Of a stretch of 64,000 nucleotides of DNA, positions 17,478-26,406 are shown piece by piece (the first letter of the stretch is position 1; each line of letters begins with the position of its first letter). Source of the DNA: CAZLBV01 sp964557845. Lineage in GTDB: Bacteria > Acidobacteriota > Aminicenantia > Aminicenantales > Aminicenantaceae. The DNA lies in the NCBI GenBank assembly GCA_964557845.1, contig CAZLBV010000215.1, forward strand, positions 1 to 64,000, read 5' to 3'. A program made the translations under genes and the position numbers. Under the pieces are notes generated by a model. It saw only the letters and a list, made by a program, of their open reading frames with translations. It did no database searches and had not been told where the DNA came from.

Positions 17478-18548
17478 ATGCCTGTTTCACATGAGACTAA
17501 AAATATGTTTCGGATCATGGATGATGAAGGCAGGGTAATCGAAAAAAAGGATCCCGAACTATCAAAATCCCAGCTTGAAAATATTTACCTCTATATGATT
17601 ACAACCAGGCTGGTTGATGTTAAGTCTCTGAAACTTCAACGTCAAGGGCGGCTTGGTACCTTTGCTCAAAGCCTGGGGCATGAGGCCTGTCAGGTGGGAT
17701 CAGCCTTGGCCCTTACGAAGGAAGATTGGTTTTTTCCCTATTTCCGTGACCTGGGCGCTTACGTTACTTTAGGGCTGCCGCTTGACTTATATTTTGTTTA
17801 CTGGATGGGTAATGAGAGGGGTATGTCGATACCACCAGAATTAAATATATTTCCTCTTGCTGTGCCGGTGGCTTCTCAAATCCCCCATGCTGTGGGTGCT
17901 GCCATGGCAGCTAAAATAAAAGGTGATAAGCGTGTATTTTTAACCACGTTTGGAGATGGCGCCACCTCAGAGGGAGATTTTCATGAAGCTTTGAATTTTG
18001 CCGGTGTTTATAAAACTCCTAATGTGTTTGTATGCTTTAACAATCAGTACGCCATTTCCCTTCCCAGAGACAAACAGACCGCTTCGAAAACCCTGGCAGA
18101 AAAAGCTGAGGCATACGGTTTTTCAGGCCGATTAGTCGATGGAAACGATGTGTTGGCTGTGTATGTTTCCACCAAACAAGCATTGGACAAGGCTAGAAAA
18201 GGCGGAGGACCTTCGATGATCGAAGCCTTTACATACAGGATGAGCGACCATACAACTTCTGATGATGCCACCAAATACCGCTCAGAAAAGGAAACCAAAA
18301 TATGGGAAAAAAGAGACCCGGTTTTAAGATTTAAAAAGTATCTTCAAAACAAAAAAATATGGAACAACCAATTTGAGGAAAGGATAACCAGAAAAGCAAA
18401 TGAAAACATAGAAAAAGCAGTAAAACAGGCAGAAGCGATGCCTCAGCCCAAAATAGAAGATCTGTTTGAATATACCTATAAAGCAATGCCTTCCCACCTG
18501 AAAGAGCAGTTGAATGAGCTTAAGATATTCCTAAAGGAGAAAAAGTGA
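17478..18548 (+). CDS. pdhA: 2-oxo acid (pyruvate) dehydrogenase E1 alpha subunit
   Basis: 356 residues. The thiamine-diphosphate motif is GDGATSEGDFHEALNFA (about residue 157) with FNNQYAIS after it, and the phosphorylation-loop region YRMSDHTTSDD is present. E1 decarboxylates pyruvate or a branched-chain 2-oxo acid and reductively acylates lipoyl-E2. SD TGGAGG upstream. Operon order E1a-E1b-E2 is that of Gram-positive type PDH or BCKDH. Pyruvate is more likely than branched-chain acids but not proven. Confidence 0.88.
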   Translation: MPVSHETKNMFRIMDDEGRVIEKKDPELSKSQLENIYLYMITTRLVDVKSLKLQRQGRLGTFAQSLGHEACQVGSALALTKEDWFFPYFRDLGAYVTLGLPLDLYFVYWMGNERGMSIPPELNIFPLAVPVASQIPHAVGAAMAAKIKGDKRVFLTTFGDGATSEGDFHEALNFAGVYKTPNVFVCFNNQYAISLPRDKQTASKTLAEKAEAYGFSGRLVDGNDVLAVYVSTKQALDKARKGGGPSMIEAFTYRMSDHTTSDDATKYRSEKETKIWEKRDPVLRFKKYLQNKKIWNNQFEERITRKANENIEKAVKQAEAMPQPKIEDLFEYTYKAMPSHLKEQLNELKIFLKEKK

Positions 18549-19522
18549 TGAAGTTGAATATGGTACAGGCTTTAAATCTGACCCTTGTAGAGGAGATGGA
18601 GAAGAATTCCGATGTTGTGATATTAGGCGAAGATGTGGGGATTGATGGAGGGGTTTTCCGGGTTACAGATGGCTTGATAGAAAAATTTGGTCCTGAAAGA
18701 GTCATAGATACTCCTTTGGCTGAATCGGCCATGATCGGGGCTGCTATTGGAATGGCGGCATATGGCCTGCGGCCGATTGCCGAGATTCAATTTATGGGAT
18801 TTGTATATGAAGCTTATCATCAAATAGTGGATCATGCTGCCCGGTTGAGAAACCGTACCAGAGGAAGATATTTTGTGCCCATGGTGATCAGGATGCCCTA
18901 TGGAGCCGGAGTTAAAGCCCTCGAACATCATTCGGAAAGTACGGAAGCGATTTTCTGTCACATTCCCGGCCTGAAGGTGGTAGTGCCTGCAACACCCCAT
19001 GATGCACGAGGCCTTTTAATCTCAGCTGTCCGGGATGATGATCCGGTCATATTCCTTGAACCCAAAAGGCTTTACCGAGCCGGAAAACAGGAAATTCCTG
19101 ATGAGCCAGAAGAGATTCCATTGGGTAAAGCCAAAATCCAAAGGGAAGGTGAGGATATTACTATAATTGTATGGGGCGCCATGGTGCCGGTTGCGGAAGC
19201 TGCTGCTGAACAGGTAGAAAAAAAGGGTATTTTTCCCGAGGTCATAGATCTTCGGACACTAAGCCCCATGGATTCAGCCGCCGTAGTGGATTCAGTGAAA
19301 AAGACCGGCAGAGCTCTAATCGTCCATGAAGCCCCGCGAACCTGTGGTCTGGGTGCAGAGATCGCCGCACTTATCGGCGAAAAGGCGCTCCTTCATTTGA
19401 AGGCCCCGGTACTGAGGGTTACTGGTCAGGATATCACAGTTCCTCTGGCTAAAAGTGAACACTATTATTATCCCTCTCCTGAGAGGGTGATTTTTGCTAT
19501 AAACAAGATCATGGAGTGGTAA
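18548..19522 (+). CDS. pdhB: 2-oxo acid (pyruvate) dehydrogenase E1 beta subunit
   Basis: 324 residues from the ATG at 18548, which overlaps the last base of the E1 alpha stop; a GTG one codon earlier is also possible (SD AGGAG at 18535-18539). It contains GEDVGIDGGVFRVTDGL, the ETP-like site DTPLAESAMIGAAIGMA, and VVPATPHDARGLL. It pairs with the alpha subunit to form the alpha2beta2 heterotetramer. The C-terminal transketolase domain is complete, so it should be functional. Confidence 0.9.
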   Translation: MKLNMVQALNLTLVEEMEKNSDVVILGEDVGIDGGVFRVTDGLIEKFGPERVIDTPLAESAMIGAAIGMAAYGLRPIAEIQFMGFVYEAYHQIVDHAARLRNRTRGRYFVPMVIRMPYGAGVKALEHHSESTEAIFCHIPGLKVVVPATPHDARGLLISAVRDDDPVIFLEPKRLYRAGKQEIPDEPEEIPLGKAKIQREGEDITIIVWGAMVPVAEAAAEQVEKKGIFPEVIDLRTLSPMDSAAVVDSVKKTGRALIVHEAPRTCGLGAEIAALIGEKALLHLKAPVLRVTGQDITVPLAKSEHYYYPSPERVIFAINKIMEW

Positions 19523-19523
19523 C

Positions 19524-20762
19524 ATGGCAAAGCAATTTAAATTTCCGGATGTTGGGGAAGGTATAACCGAGGGAGAAATTGTAAAATGGCGGGTAAAAGA
19601 AGGTGATGAGGTCGAGGAAGATCAGACTTTGGCCGATATAGAAACAGACAAAGCGGTAGTTGAAGTTCCATCTCCCTATTCTGGTACAGTACTCAAGCTT
19701 CATTTTAAAGAGGATGATATTGTGAAAGTGGGAGAACCTCTGGTAACCATAGGTGAGAAAGGGGAAGATCCGGAAAAGGTTACAACAGAAGAGATTCCTG
19801 AGGAGGAAGAGACCACAGCGCCTTCGGTTGTTGGCGATATAAAGGAAAGCAAAAGAGAGATCATCGATATCCTGGCTACTCCAAAAGTGAGAAAACTGGC
19901 CCTGGATTTAAAAGTCGATATCAAGGATGTACACGGCACAGGAAAATACGAGAGGATAACCGAAGAAGACGTTAAAAAGGCGGCCGCTGGTGAAAAAAAG
20001 AAATCACCAGATAAACCTGCGGTTAAAATTAAGTCAAATTATGATTTTTACGGGACTCTGAAAAGGATCCCCCTGCGAGGGGTGAGGAGGGCAACTGCCA
20101 AAAAAATGGCGGAATCTGTCTCTCATGCCGCCCATGTAACTCACTGTGATGAAGCAAATGCAGAAAAGTTGGTGCATATCAGGGAAACGATGAAATCGGA
20201 AGCAGAGAAAGAGAATATTAAATTAACCTACCTTCCTTTTATAGTTAAAGCTTTAATAGCTGCTCTTAAAAAACACCCTGTTTTAAATGCGACACTGGAA
20301 GAAGATACCGAAGAGATCGTGATCAAGCAATACTACAATATTGGTATAGCAGTGGATGTTCCTGAGGGACTCATTGTTCCGGTAATTAAATATGCGGAAC
20401 AAAAAGACCTATTCGCTTTGGCAGAGGAGATTCAACAACTGGCTGAGAATGCCAAGGCCAGAACATTGGATCTGGCAGATTTAAAGGGAGGGACCTTTTC
20501 CATAACCAATGTCGGTTTACTGGGAGGGGAATTCGCTACGCCGATTATAAACTATCCTGAGGTCGCGATCCTGGCTACTATGAAAATAGCGGACAGAGTC
20601 CGGATGGTTGATGGTGAGATAAAGATCGTAAAAACACTGCCCCTCTGTCTATCCTTTGACCATAGGGTGATAGACGGAGCTGAAGCAGCCCGGTTCATGA
20701 ATGATCTTATTCAGCTTTTGGAGGATCCGAATCAGATCTTGAAGGGAGAAGAACGTTCTTAA
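19524..20762 (+). CDS. pdhC: dihydrolipoyl acyltransferase E2
   Basis: 412 residues: one lipoyl domain (1-80) with the lipoylated lysine Lys43 in ETDKAVVEV, an acidic linker, a peripheral subunit-binding domain (about 115-155, ATPKVRKLALDL), and the catalytic acyltransferase core to the end with LSFDHRVIDGA. It transfers acetyl or branched acyl groups to CoA. The gene starts one base after the E1 beta stop. No E3 follows; the lipoamide dehydrogenase at 61039 is the only candidate in the window. Confidence 0.92.
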   Translation: MAKQFKFPDVGEGITEGEIVKWRVKEGDEVEEDQTLADIETDKAVVEVPSPYSGTVLKLHFKEDDIVKVGEPLVTIGEKGEDPEKVTTEEIPEEEETTAPSVVGDIKESKREIIDILATPKVRKLALDLKVDIKDVHGTGKYERITEEDVKKAAAGEKKKSPDKPAVKIKSNYDFYGTLKRIPLRGVRRATAKKMAESVSHAAHVTHCDEANAEKLVHIRETMKSEAEKENIKLTYLPFIVKALIAALKKHPVLNATLEEDTEEIVIKQYYNIGIAVDVPEGLIVPVIKYAEQKDLFALAEEIQQLAENAKARTLDLADLKGGTFSITNVGLLGGEFATPIINYPEVAILATMKIADRVRMVDGEIKIVKTLPLCLSFDHRVIDGAEAARFMNDLIQLLEDPNQILKGEERS

Positions 20763-20858
20763 AACAGTCAGTTTGAACCGGCTGGTATTAATCTATAGAT
20801 CACCTTAACATGTACCCAATTAATATTAGAATCTCCATTTAATGGGATGTTGTGATCC

Positions 20859-20876
20859 TTGATATTTCAATATCAA
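20859..20876. repeat. perfect inverted repeat between E2 and the glycan genes
   Basis: TTGATATT and AATATCAA flank TC. It lies 97 bases after the E2 stop and about 50 bases before the next gene, so it may be an operator for the downstream membrane proteins or a weak terminator. Confidence 0.3.
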
Positions 20877-20928
20877 ATGGACATTGAAAAGGACAAACCG
20901 ACATGATAATATTTCGGCTAAAGAAAAT

Positions 20929-21372
20929 ATGTTTTTAAGAAAAAGATACTATTGGATTTTTTATCTCTTGCTCATACTGGGTATTACATTTATTTTTCTG
21001 AGTAATAACTATTTACTAAACAGGACGGTCAGAGAAATATCAATGAGACTGGTCCAGATTGAGATTTTATCAAGTAAAACTGCTGTGGATTATAAAGTGT
21101 CATTTTATAAGGATCACTATGAAGTGAAAGTCTATAACAATATTAATGATCTGTGGGAGATATACACACGAGATTTTTATCCTAAAGGTATCATTACAGA
21201 TTCTCTGCCAGTAGAGTTCTACTTTTCAAGAGGAAGATTCAGAGAGTATCAATTTAAAGACAGAAATAGAAAAACTCCTAAATCAATGATTCTCTATTTT
21301 TCTTATAAGGGGAGTGAAAAGAAAAGAGCGCTTATATTTTTCAAGGATAATGACTGGAAAGTTTTAGGTTAG
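20929..21372 (+). CDS. uncharacterised single-pass membrane protein
   Basis: 147 residues from the ATG at 20929 (an in-frame TTG at 20884 would add 15 residues and lacks an SD). One transmembrane helix (about residues 6-26, IFYLLLILGITFIFLS) precedes a beta-rich, basic soluble domain of about 110 residues. The layout is that of a pseudopilin-like or periplasmic anchored protein, but I do not recognise a family. It ends 6 bases before the membrane glycosyltransferase gene and is probably co-translated with it, so a role in the same glycan step is likely. Confidence 0.55.
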   Translation: MFLRKRYYWIFYLLLILGITFIFLSNNYLLNRTVREISMRLVQIEILSSKTAVDYKVSFYKDHYEVKVYNNINDLWEIYTRDFYPKGIITDSLPVEFYFSRGRFREYQFKDRNRKTPKSMILYFSYKGSEKKRALIFFKDNDWKVLG

Positions 21373-21378
21373 ATTTAC

Positions 21379-22767
21379 ATGAAAAAACTTTTGTCTTTCG
21401 TAGAAAGATCCTGGCCTTTCCTTGTTTTTTTAGTATTTACTATCGGGATCCGCATTTTTTCCTATTCTATTATGCAGCCTGTTGTCCATACGGATACTAT
21501 CAGTTATCTTTTTATTCAGGAATTGGATTCAGTTAGAACACCAGGATACCCTCTTTTTCTTGAGATTTTCTTTTCTTTAAATGATCTTTTTTTTCTGACT
21601 GTTGATTATTTTGATCTAATATGCTTCGCGCAAATATTTTTCCTTGGATTCCTTAACTCCCTTCTTATATACAAGATCACAGAGGCTTTAACAGCGAATA
21701 GAATATTTTCAATGCTGATGGGTATTATTTATAATTTTAACTTTTTTGTCGTAAGCTTTGAATATCAAATCCTAACTGAATCTCTTTCCATTACACTTAT
21801 TTTAGCGGGGATACTCTTCTATATAAGTATCCATAAAGCCAAAAAAAGCTCGGCAGTTTTAGCAGGGATTATTTTCGTTTTGCTTATATACACGAGGCCT
21901 GGTTTTCTTCTTTTAGGTTTTGCACTTCCGGTGCTGACCTTTTTGGGATTTATGCCCCGCTCCAAGGAAAAGAAATTCTGGAAGGATCTTGGTCCTTTCC
22001 TTGTTATTTTTCTTTTAATAAATATCCTTGGTATCGGTGCTTGGTCCATGCGCAATCAGATCAAATATGATTATTTCGGCATGTCAAGTCTTATGCCTTT
22101 TAACCTAAGGTGGTATACCAATACTCTTATCCATAAATATAGACCGCGTGGTGATGAAAAATTGAACAAGATAGCCGCTGTCTATGCGGAAGAATACGAG
22201 AAAACAGCTTCTTCTTCTGTGACATTTTATAATTTTCAGAAAAGGGTGAGTGAAGAGATGGGCCTTACAGAAACAGAAATATCTAAAGCCCTTTTAAAAA
22301 TAAATATCCACTTGATTATGGATTATCCAGGAGAATATTTTGAACAGGTGCCTGGGTCCATGGTAAATTATTACCAACAATATTCACCGTTGTGGGCAGG
22401 TGGAAATACCAAGAAATTTATTCTAAGTAAAAATCTGTTCTCAAAAATCTTTAAATTCTTTTTCTTCATTTATCAAAAATTATTCACCAGCACTTTGTTT
22501 CTGATTATTCTTGTGGCTGCCGCCCCAATCATAGTTCTTATGCTCACGTTTAAAAACAAGCCGGTCTTTCATGGATGGGTGATTATTGAGACATTTATAC
22601 TTTATAATTGTATTGTTTCTGTTTTTTCCACGAATGCAGGTGTCAATAATCTTAGGTATAGAGCGCCGGTTGAGCCTTTGATCCTTTTGGTTTTATATGC
22701 TGCGATTTTTTATCTTTTTATGAGGATCAGGGAATCTGGAGTTTTTTTATCCCGGCATTCTTCTTGA
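21379..22767 (+). CDS. polytopic membrane glycosyltransferase (GT-C/PMT-like)
   Basis: 462 residues with about ten membrane segments. The first periplasmic loop holds an acidic DTISYLFIQE segment and TPGYPLFLEIF, as in GT-C enzymes of the PMT_2/dolichyl-phosphate-mannose type, which use lipid-linked sugars. The C-terminal YRAPVEPLILLVLYA is also typical. It overlaps the convergent kinase-HAD gene tail-to-tail by 41 bases. Donor and acceptor are unknown. Confidence 0.65.
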   Translation: MKKLLSFVERSWPFLVFLVFTIGIRIFSYSIMQPVVHTDTISYLFIQELDSVRTPGYPLFLEIFFSLNDLFFLTVDYFDLICFAQIFFLGFLNSLLIYKITEALTANRIFSMLMGIIYNFNFFVVSFEYQILTESLSITLILAGILFYISIHKAKKSSAVLAGIIFVLLIYTRPGFLLLGFALPVLTFLGFMPRSKEKKFWKDLGPFLVIFLLINILGIGAWSMRNQIKYDYFGMSSLMPFNLRWYTNTLIHKYRPRGDEKLNKIAAVYAEEYEKTASSSVTFYNFQKRVSEEMGLTETEISKALLKINIHLIMDYPGEYFEQVPGSMVNYYQQYSPLWAGGNTKKFILSKNLFSKIFKFFFFIYQKLFTSTLFLIILVAAAPIIVLMLTFKNKPVFHGWVIIETFILYNCIVSVFSTNAGVNNLRYRAPVEPLILLVLYAAIFYLFMRIRESGVFLSRHSS

Positions 22768-23797
22768 CAACATAGGCTTTTGCTCTAGGTTCTCCATTTT
22801 TGGAATCGGAAATTTGGATTCTGGGACCGACAGGCAAATCACATACAATCTGATCGAATTCCAACCCCCTAGATCTTATTTTTTCTATGATTCCGAAAAT
22901 CTTATTACTCGGTCGGGATGTAGTAAGGATAAGAGAATATCCATTGTCCTGCAATTCCTTTAATTTTTCTAAAGAGCCGCCTATAAATTCTATATCCTCA
23001 ACCTCATCAAGAGGGACAGCTGAATGTTTTATGATTATACCTTCCAGATCACAGAAAATTGTAGCTTTTCTATTTTGACGAAATGTTTTTTCGGTGATAG
23101 GAATAGGAATGTGAGAAACATTTTCAATCTCAGGGAAAGGGGTCATGTTTCCTTCTGAATCACAAGCAATGGTTTTATCTGAGAAGTTCTTAAAAAGGAG
23201 TTTAAAGAAAATATTTTCGCTGTACATAGTGATAAGATTGCGGATCATGATCTCAGGAAGACTGCGGCGGGTAGTGTCTTTTTTAAGGATTCGTTCATGA
23301 CATAGGATATCCGGAGTATTGACCAGTAAGATAATATCCAGATTTTCAAGATATTCGACTCCGCCGAGAATGCAGTTCTCAAAAAGAATGATACCCTTTT
23401 CTATCCCGGCGACATCTATAGTGAGGTCTTTTTTCCCGCTGAGACGGTTATAAGCATTTTTTATATAAAGATCCTTACCCATGATCAATTCTCTTAGATC
23501 CCGGAAGATAAGCTCAAAATTCCACCAGCTGAACTGGTTGATGGCGTAGAGATAGGCATCTATACCAGTTCTCCATTTTTCCTGCATCCATAATTTTCTT
23601 TCTGCCGAATCAAGATTGAACCTCCAGTCGCCCGAATAAATGATGTTTTCAATTTTATTATGTTTCAGTTCATTTGAAATCTTATTGACCAGAGTTGTTT
23701 TTCCGGAGCCGGCCCTGCCGCACACACCCGCTAGAACTCGCTTTTTGTGGACAGCTAACTCTTTTATTCTATTAACGATTAAATCAGTGATCTCCAC
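22727..23797 (-). CDS. fusion of uridine-kinase-like P-loop kinase and HAD-like domain
   Basis: 356 residues from the GTG at 23797, chosen because AGGAG stands 8 bases before it; an ATG at 23845 would overlap the upstream gene more deeply. Residues 20-200 are a P-loop kinase of the uridine/phosphoribulokinase type with Walker A GRAGSGKTT (27-35). Residues 247-356 are a HAD-like domain with motif I FCDLEG (Asp250, Glu252) and motif II LILTTSRP. The second acidic residue of motif I is Glu instead of Asp, so classical phosphatase chemistry may be altered. It overlaps the nucleotidyltransferase gene by 14 bases. Function probably belongs to making an activated sugar or head group. Confidence 0.6.
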   Translation of the reverse strand: MEITDLIVNRIKELAVHKKRVLAGVCGRAGSGKTTLVNKISNELKHNKIENIIYSGDWRFNLDSAERKLWMQEKWRTGIDAYLYAINQFSWWNFELIFRDLRELIMGKDLYIKNAYNRLSGKKDLTIDVAGIEKGIILFENCILGGVEYLENLDIILLVNTPDILCHERILKKDTTRRSLPEIMIRNLITMYSENIFFKLLFKNFSDKTIACDSEGNMTPFPEIENVSHIPIPITEKTFRQNRKATIFCDLEGIIIKHSAVPLDEVEDIEFIGGSLEKLKELQDNGYSLILTTSRPSNKIFGIIEKIRSRGLEFDQIVCDLPVGPRIQISDSKNGEPRAKAYVVKKNAGIKKLQIP

Positions 23798-24539
23798 TGA
23801 TGTATCTCCTTGTTTTTGTGAGCGTGTCTTCAGTTCCGAATTCAAACATTTTTGTCAGAGGCAGAACAATGGTTCGTGCCTTTTTAATATAAGGTCGAAC
23901 AACATCAAAGGCATAATCAATATCTTCAGATTTTGGGTTCAATACGGCTGCATTGTATACGATAGATTTCAGGAGCATGGTATTATGGCAGATCATAATT
24001 CCTGTGAATCCATTTTTTTTGATAGAATTAAGGTCTTCATTCTCAATAAGGTCTAGTGCGACGCCTTCTTCAACAACAGCCAAGGTTTTGTATGTCCCAT
24101 AGACATATCTTTCTTCAGGTATACAAACACCGATAGCATCGTAGTCAACCGAGAATTGTTCCTCGATGATATAATCACAGAAAGTGATCAACGTGGGGAT
24201 TCTTGAATTGGCCCGATCCAGAGCGTAGATCAATGATTTTCCGGGACCCCTGAGTTCTGAAACCTCCTCCCGGCTGAATAAAAGGTTTAGTGATGAATAT
24301 TTTCCTTTCACATAATTTTTTAGCAGGTCTGCACTGTATCCGACAGTAATAATTATCCGTTCAGCGAGATACTGGTACTTAGAGATTAAATAATCAATGG
24401 CGCGCAGTTCCCCCAGTTCAACCAGGGCTTTGGGAATATAATCCGTCTCAGGTTTAAGCCTCGTGCCGAGTCCGGACGCTAGGATTATGACATTGAAGGT
24501 TTTATTTTTTATACTGAACAATGGCGAAACTTTATACAT
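23784..24539 (-). CDS. NDP-sugar-type nucleotidyltransferase (NTP_transferase fold)
   Basis: 251 residues from the ATG at 24539; an earlier in-frame start would read 50 codons inside the GT2 gene in another frame. The N-terminus has VIILASGLGTRLKP followed by PKALVEL, the nucleotide-binding signature of sugar-1-phosphate or choline-phosphate nucleotidyltransferases. The TFCDYI segment provides the metal-binding Asp. It makes NDP-activated precursors. Its start is 1 base after the GT2 stop, with AGAGG upstream, and its 3' end overlaps the kinase-HAD gene, so all three work as one unit. Confidence 0.75.
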   Translation of the reverse strand: MYKVSPLFSIKNKTFNVIILASGLGTRLKPETDYIPKALVELGELRAIDYLISKYQYLAERIIITVGYSADLLKNYVKGKYSSLNLLFSREEVSELRGPGKSLIYALDRANSRIPTLITFCDYIIEEQFSVDYDAIGVCIPEERYVYGTYKTLAVVEEGVALDLIENEDLNSIKKNGFTGIMICHNTMLLKSIVYNAAVLNPKSEDIDYAFDVVRPYIKKARTIVLPLTKMFEFGTEDTLTKTRRYISGDH

Positions 24540-24540
24540 A

Positions 24541-25290
24541 TTAAGCCTCTTGGTTTTGTTTATTTTTTTTATTTGGTTTCCAAAATGCCAGATGGATAAT
24601 AGTTTTGAGAACAGACCATATATTTTTTGGCTTGAATATCTTCGTTGCTCCTCCACCAGGCCTTTCCACATGAATATAGGGAACTTCAATATATGTTTTA
24701 CCTTCTTTTATCGCTTTTATTAGTAGCTCTGATTGGAAGCCGAAGCCGGTGCTGTTGAGTTTTATTTTTTTCAACCACTCTGTCTTGTGAATCTGTATCC
24801 CATTATAATACTTCAGGGATAAACGAAAAAAAACATTCATAAACTTAGTGAATGCCTTTGAGATCAACTGCCTGATTCTATTTCTGGATTCAGGATTTTT
24901 TATATACCCGCACACTACATCAGCTTTTCCGACAGCCGAAAACACTTCATCAAGTGTTTCTCTAGGAAAAACATTATCGCCATGTACCATAACTGAATAC
25001 TGCATTCGGGCATCATTTCTGCCTGAATTGTAACTGGCACCGAATCCCCTTGTTTCAGGATGTGTGATAACGCGTATCTTGTTATTATTTCTGAGATTTT
25101 CCTCGATGATCGTAAGGGTTCCGTCAGTGCTGCCGTCATTGACAACGATGATCTCGTAATCTTCAAAATTTTTTTCTGCGGCATACACGGCCGCATCGAT
25201 AGAGCCTTGAATGTTACCTTCTTCATTCAAGGCTGGGATGATTATGCTTATAGATCTTTTTTTTAATATTTTTTCCCTTTCAGATGTCAT
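24541..25290 (-). CDS. family 2 glycosyltransferase (polyprenyl-phosphate sugar transferase type)
   Basis: 249 residues. ISIIIPALNEEGNIQGSIDAA at the start, EIIVVNDGSTDGT with the nucleotide-binding Asp, and VMVHGDNVFPRETLDEV holding the DxD-like metal site are classical GT2 marks as in dolichol-phosphate mannosyltransferase. There are no long C-terminal membrane helices, so it is membrane-associated or soluble. First gene of a three-gene operon with a nucleotidyltransferase and a kinase-HAD protein. Confidence 0.85.
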   Translation of the reverse strand: MTSEREKILKKRSISIIIPALNEEGNIQGSIDAAVYAAEKNFEDYEIIVVNDGSTDGTLTIIEENLRNNNKIRVITHPETRGFGASYNSGRNDARMQYSVMVHGDNVFPRETLDEVFSAVGKADVVCGYIKNPESRNRIRQLISKAFTKFMNVFFRLSLKYYNGIQIHKTEWLKKIKLNSTGFGFQSELLIKAIKEGKTYIEVPYIHVERPGGGATKIFKPKNIWSVLKTIIHLAFWKPNKKNKQNQEA

Positions 25291-25571
25291 GAAGATTTTC
25301 TCTATGTTCTGTTATGCTTTTTATATAATTAGTTACCTTAAATTGAAACATCCAAATTTTATAGGCAAACAAAAGATTTTTCAAGCTGAGAAAGAGAGGA
25401 GTTTCCGGCCTTATATCACAAAAAAAGCAAGTTAAACACCATTGATGAAGATCATGCGGGCTATCAACTTGTAAAAAGACACTAAATTAACTGGAAAATA
25501 TAGACTGATTTAAAATAGTGGGATCAATTATTCTGAGTGGAGTGACTTGATCGGATTGGCCATGGACGCGG

Positions 25572-26324
25572 TCATAAGCTTTTTGCAGCCGAAAGGCCGG
25601 GAAATAGACATAACGAAAGTCCCCAGAAAAAATACGATTTGTGGCCAATGACTTCAAGTAGAACGAGAGTACCTTGGACAAAAGGAGTTATCTGAAGATC
25701 GCCCAGGGAAATAGGGAATTCGAATTTTAAATTCAAGTCGCTGAATCCCGTATCAGTGTCATCAGGTAGCCATTGCCCGCCATTATAACCGAGAGACCCA
25801 TATGCATTAATTCCGAAAGATTTCAATGCCTGGAAAAAGAACTCTGCCTCCAGTTCGGCATAAAAACCATCTCCATTGGTAAAGTCATAATATATATTAA
25901 AGGAAGGGCTAACTGGGAGATCGGTCACCTCAACCTGGAGGAAGATCTCATGAGAGGTGTCTTTATTAAATTGAAAATCCTCGGCAAAATACCAGCCGTA
26001 ATGGATGATCCCTCCAGTTAGTTGGATCTTTTTGATTCCCGAATAAGTATAGGACAATGTAAGATCAAACTCGTTTACTTCCTTGTCTTGGAAAGAAAAT
26101 ATTCCATATGCCTCCACGTAAAGTCCTGTATTACCTAAGTTATAGGCGAGCCAAGGGGCCAGAATTGGTTTTTCCCTTGGGTTAAGATCGAATCCTCTCC
26201 ATATATAGCTTGAATTGTAATCAGTACCGATCTCCAACTGGGCAGAGAGGGAATTGATTAGAATTAAACTAAGGAGAAGAATGGATGTCGTTATAGCCTT
26301 AATCATATTTACAGTTTTTCTCAT
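25572..26324 (-). CDS. outer-membrane beta-barrel protein (TorF/Gcw_chp-like porin)
   Basis: 250 residues with a signal peptide cleaved near NSLSAQ (about 28). The mature part starts LEIGTDYNSSYIWRGFDL, the signature start of Gcw_chp/TorF-like porins, followed by alternating strands typical of a barrel. The C-terminus (PGLSAAKSL) does not end in the aromatic residue normal for outer-membrane barrels; another frame also stays open there, so a terminal frameshift is possible. It is monocistronic. Likely a small porin or a surface channel. Confidence 0.65.
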   Translation of the reverse strand: MRKTVNMIKAITTSILLLSLILINSLSAQLEIGTDYNSSYIWRGFDLNPREKPILAPWLAYNLGNTGLYVEAYGIFSFQDKEVNEFDLTLSYTYSGIKKIQLTGGIIHYGWYFAEDFQFNKDTSHEIFLQVEVTDLPVSPSFNIYYDFTNGDGFYAELEAEFFFQALKSFGINAYGSLGYNGGQWLPDDTDTGFSDLNLKFEFPISLGDLQITPFVQGTLVLLEVIGHKSYFFWGLSLCLFPGLSAAKSL

Positions 26325-26406
26325 GGTCAGGTCCGTTGAATCCAGGAACTAGTCTTGTCTATTTCAGCGAGCATTTGCTTCGACGAGTAAAAATATTAGT
26401 AGTCTT

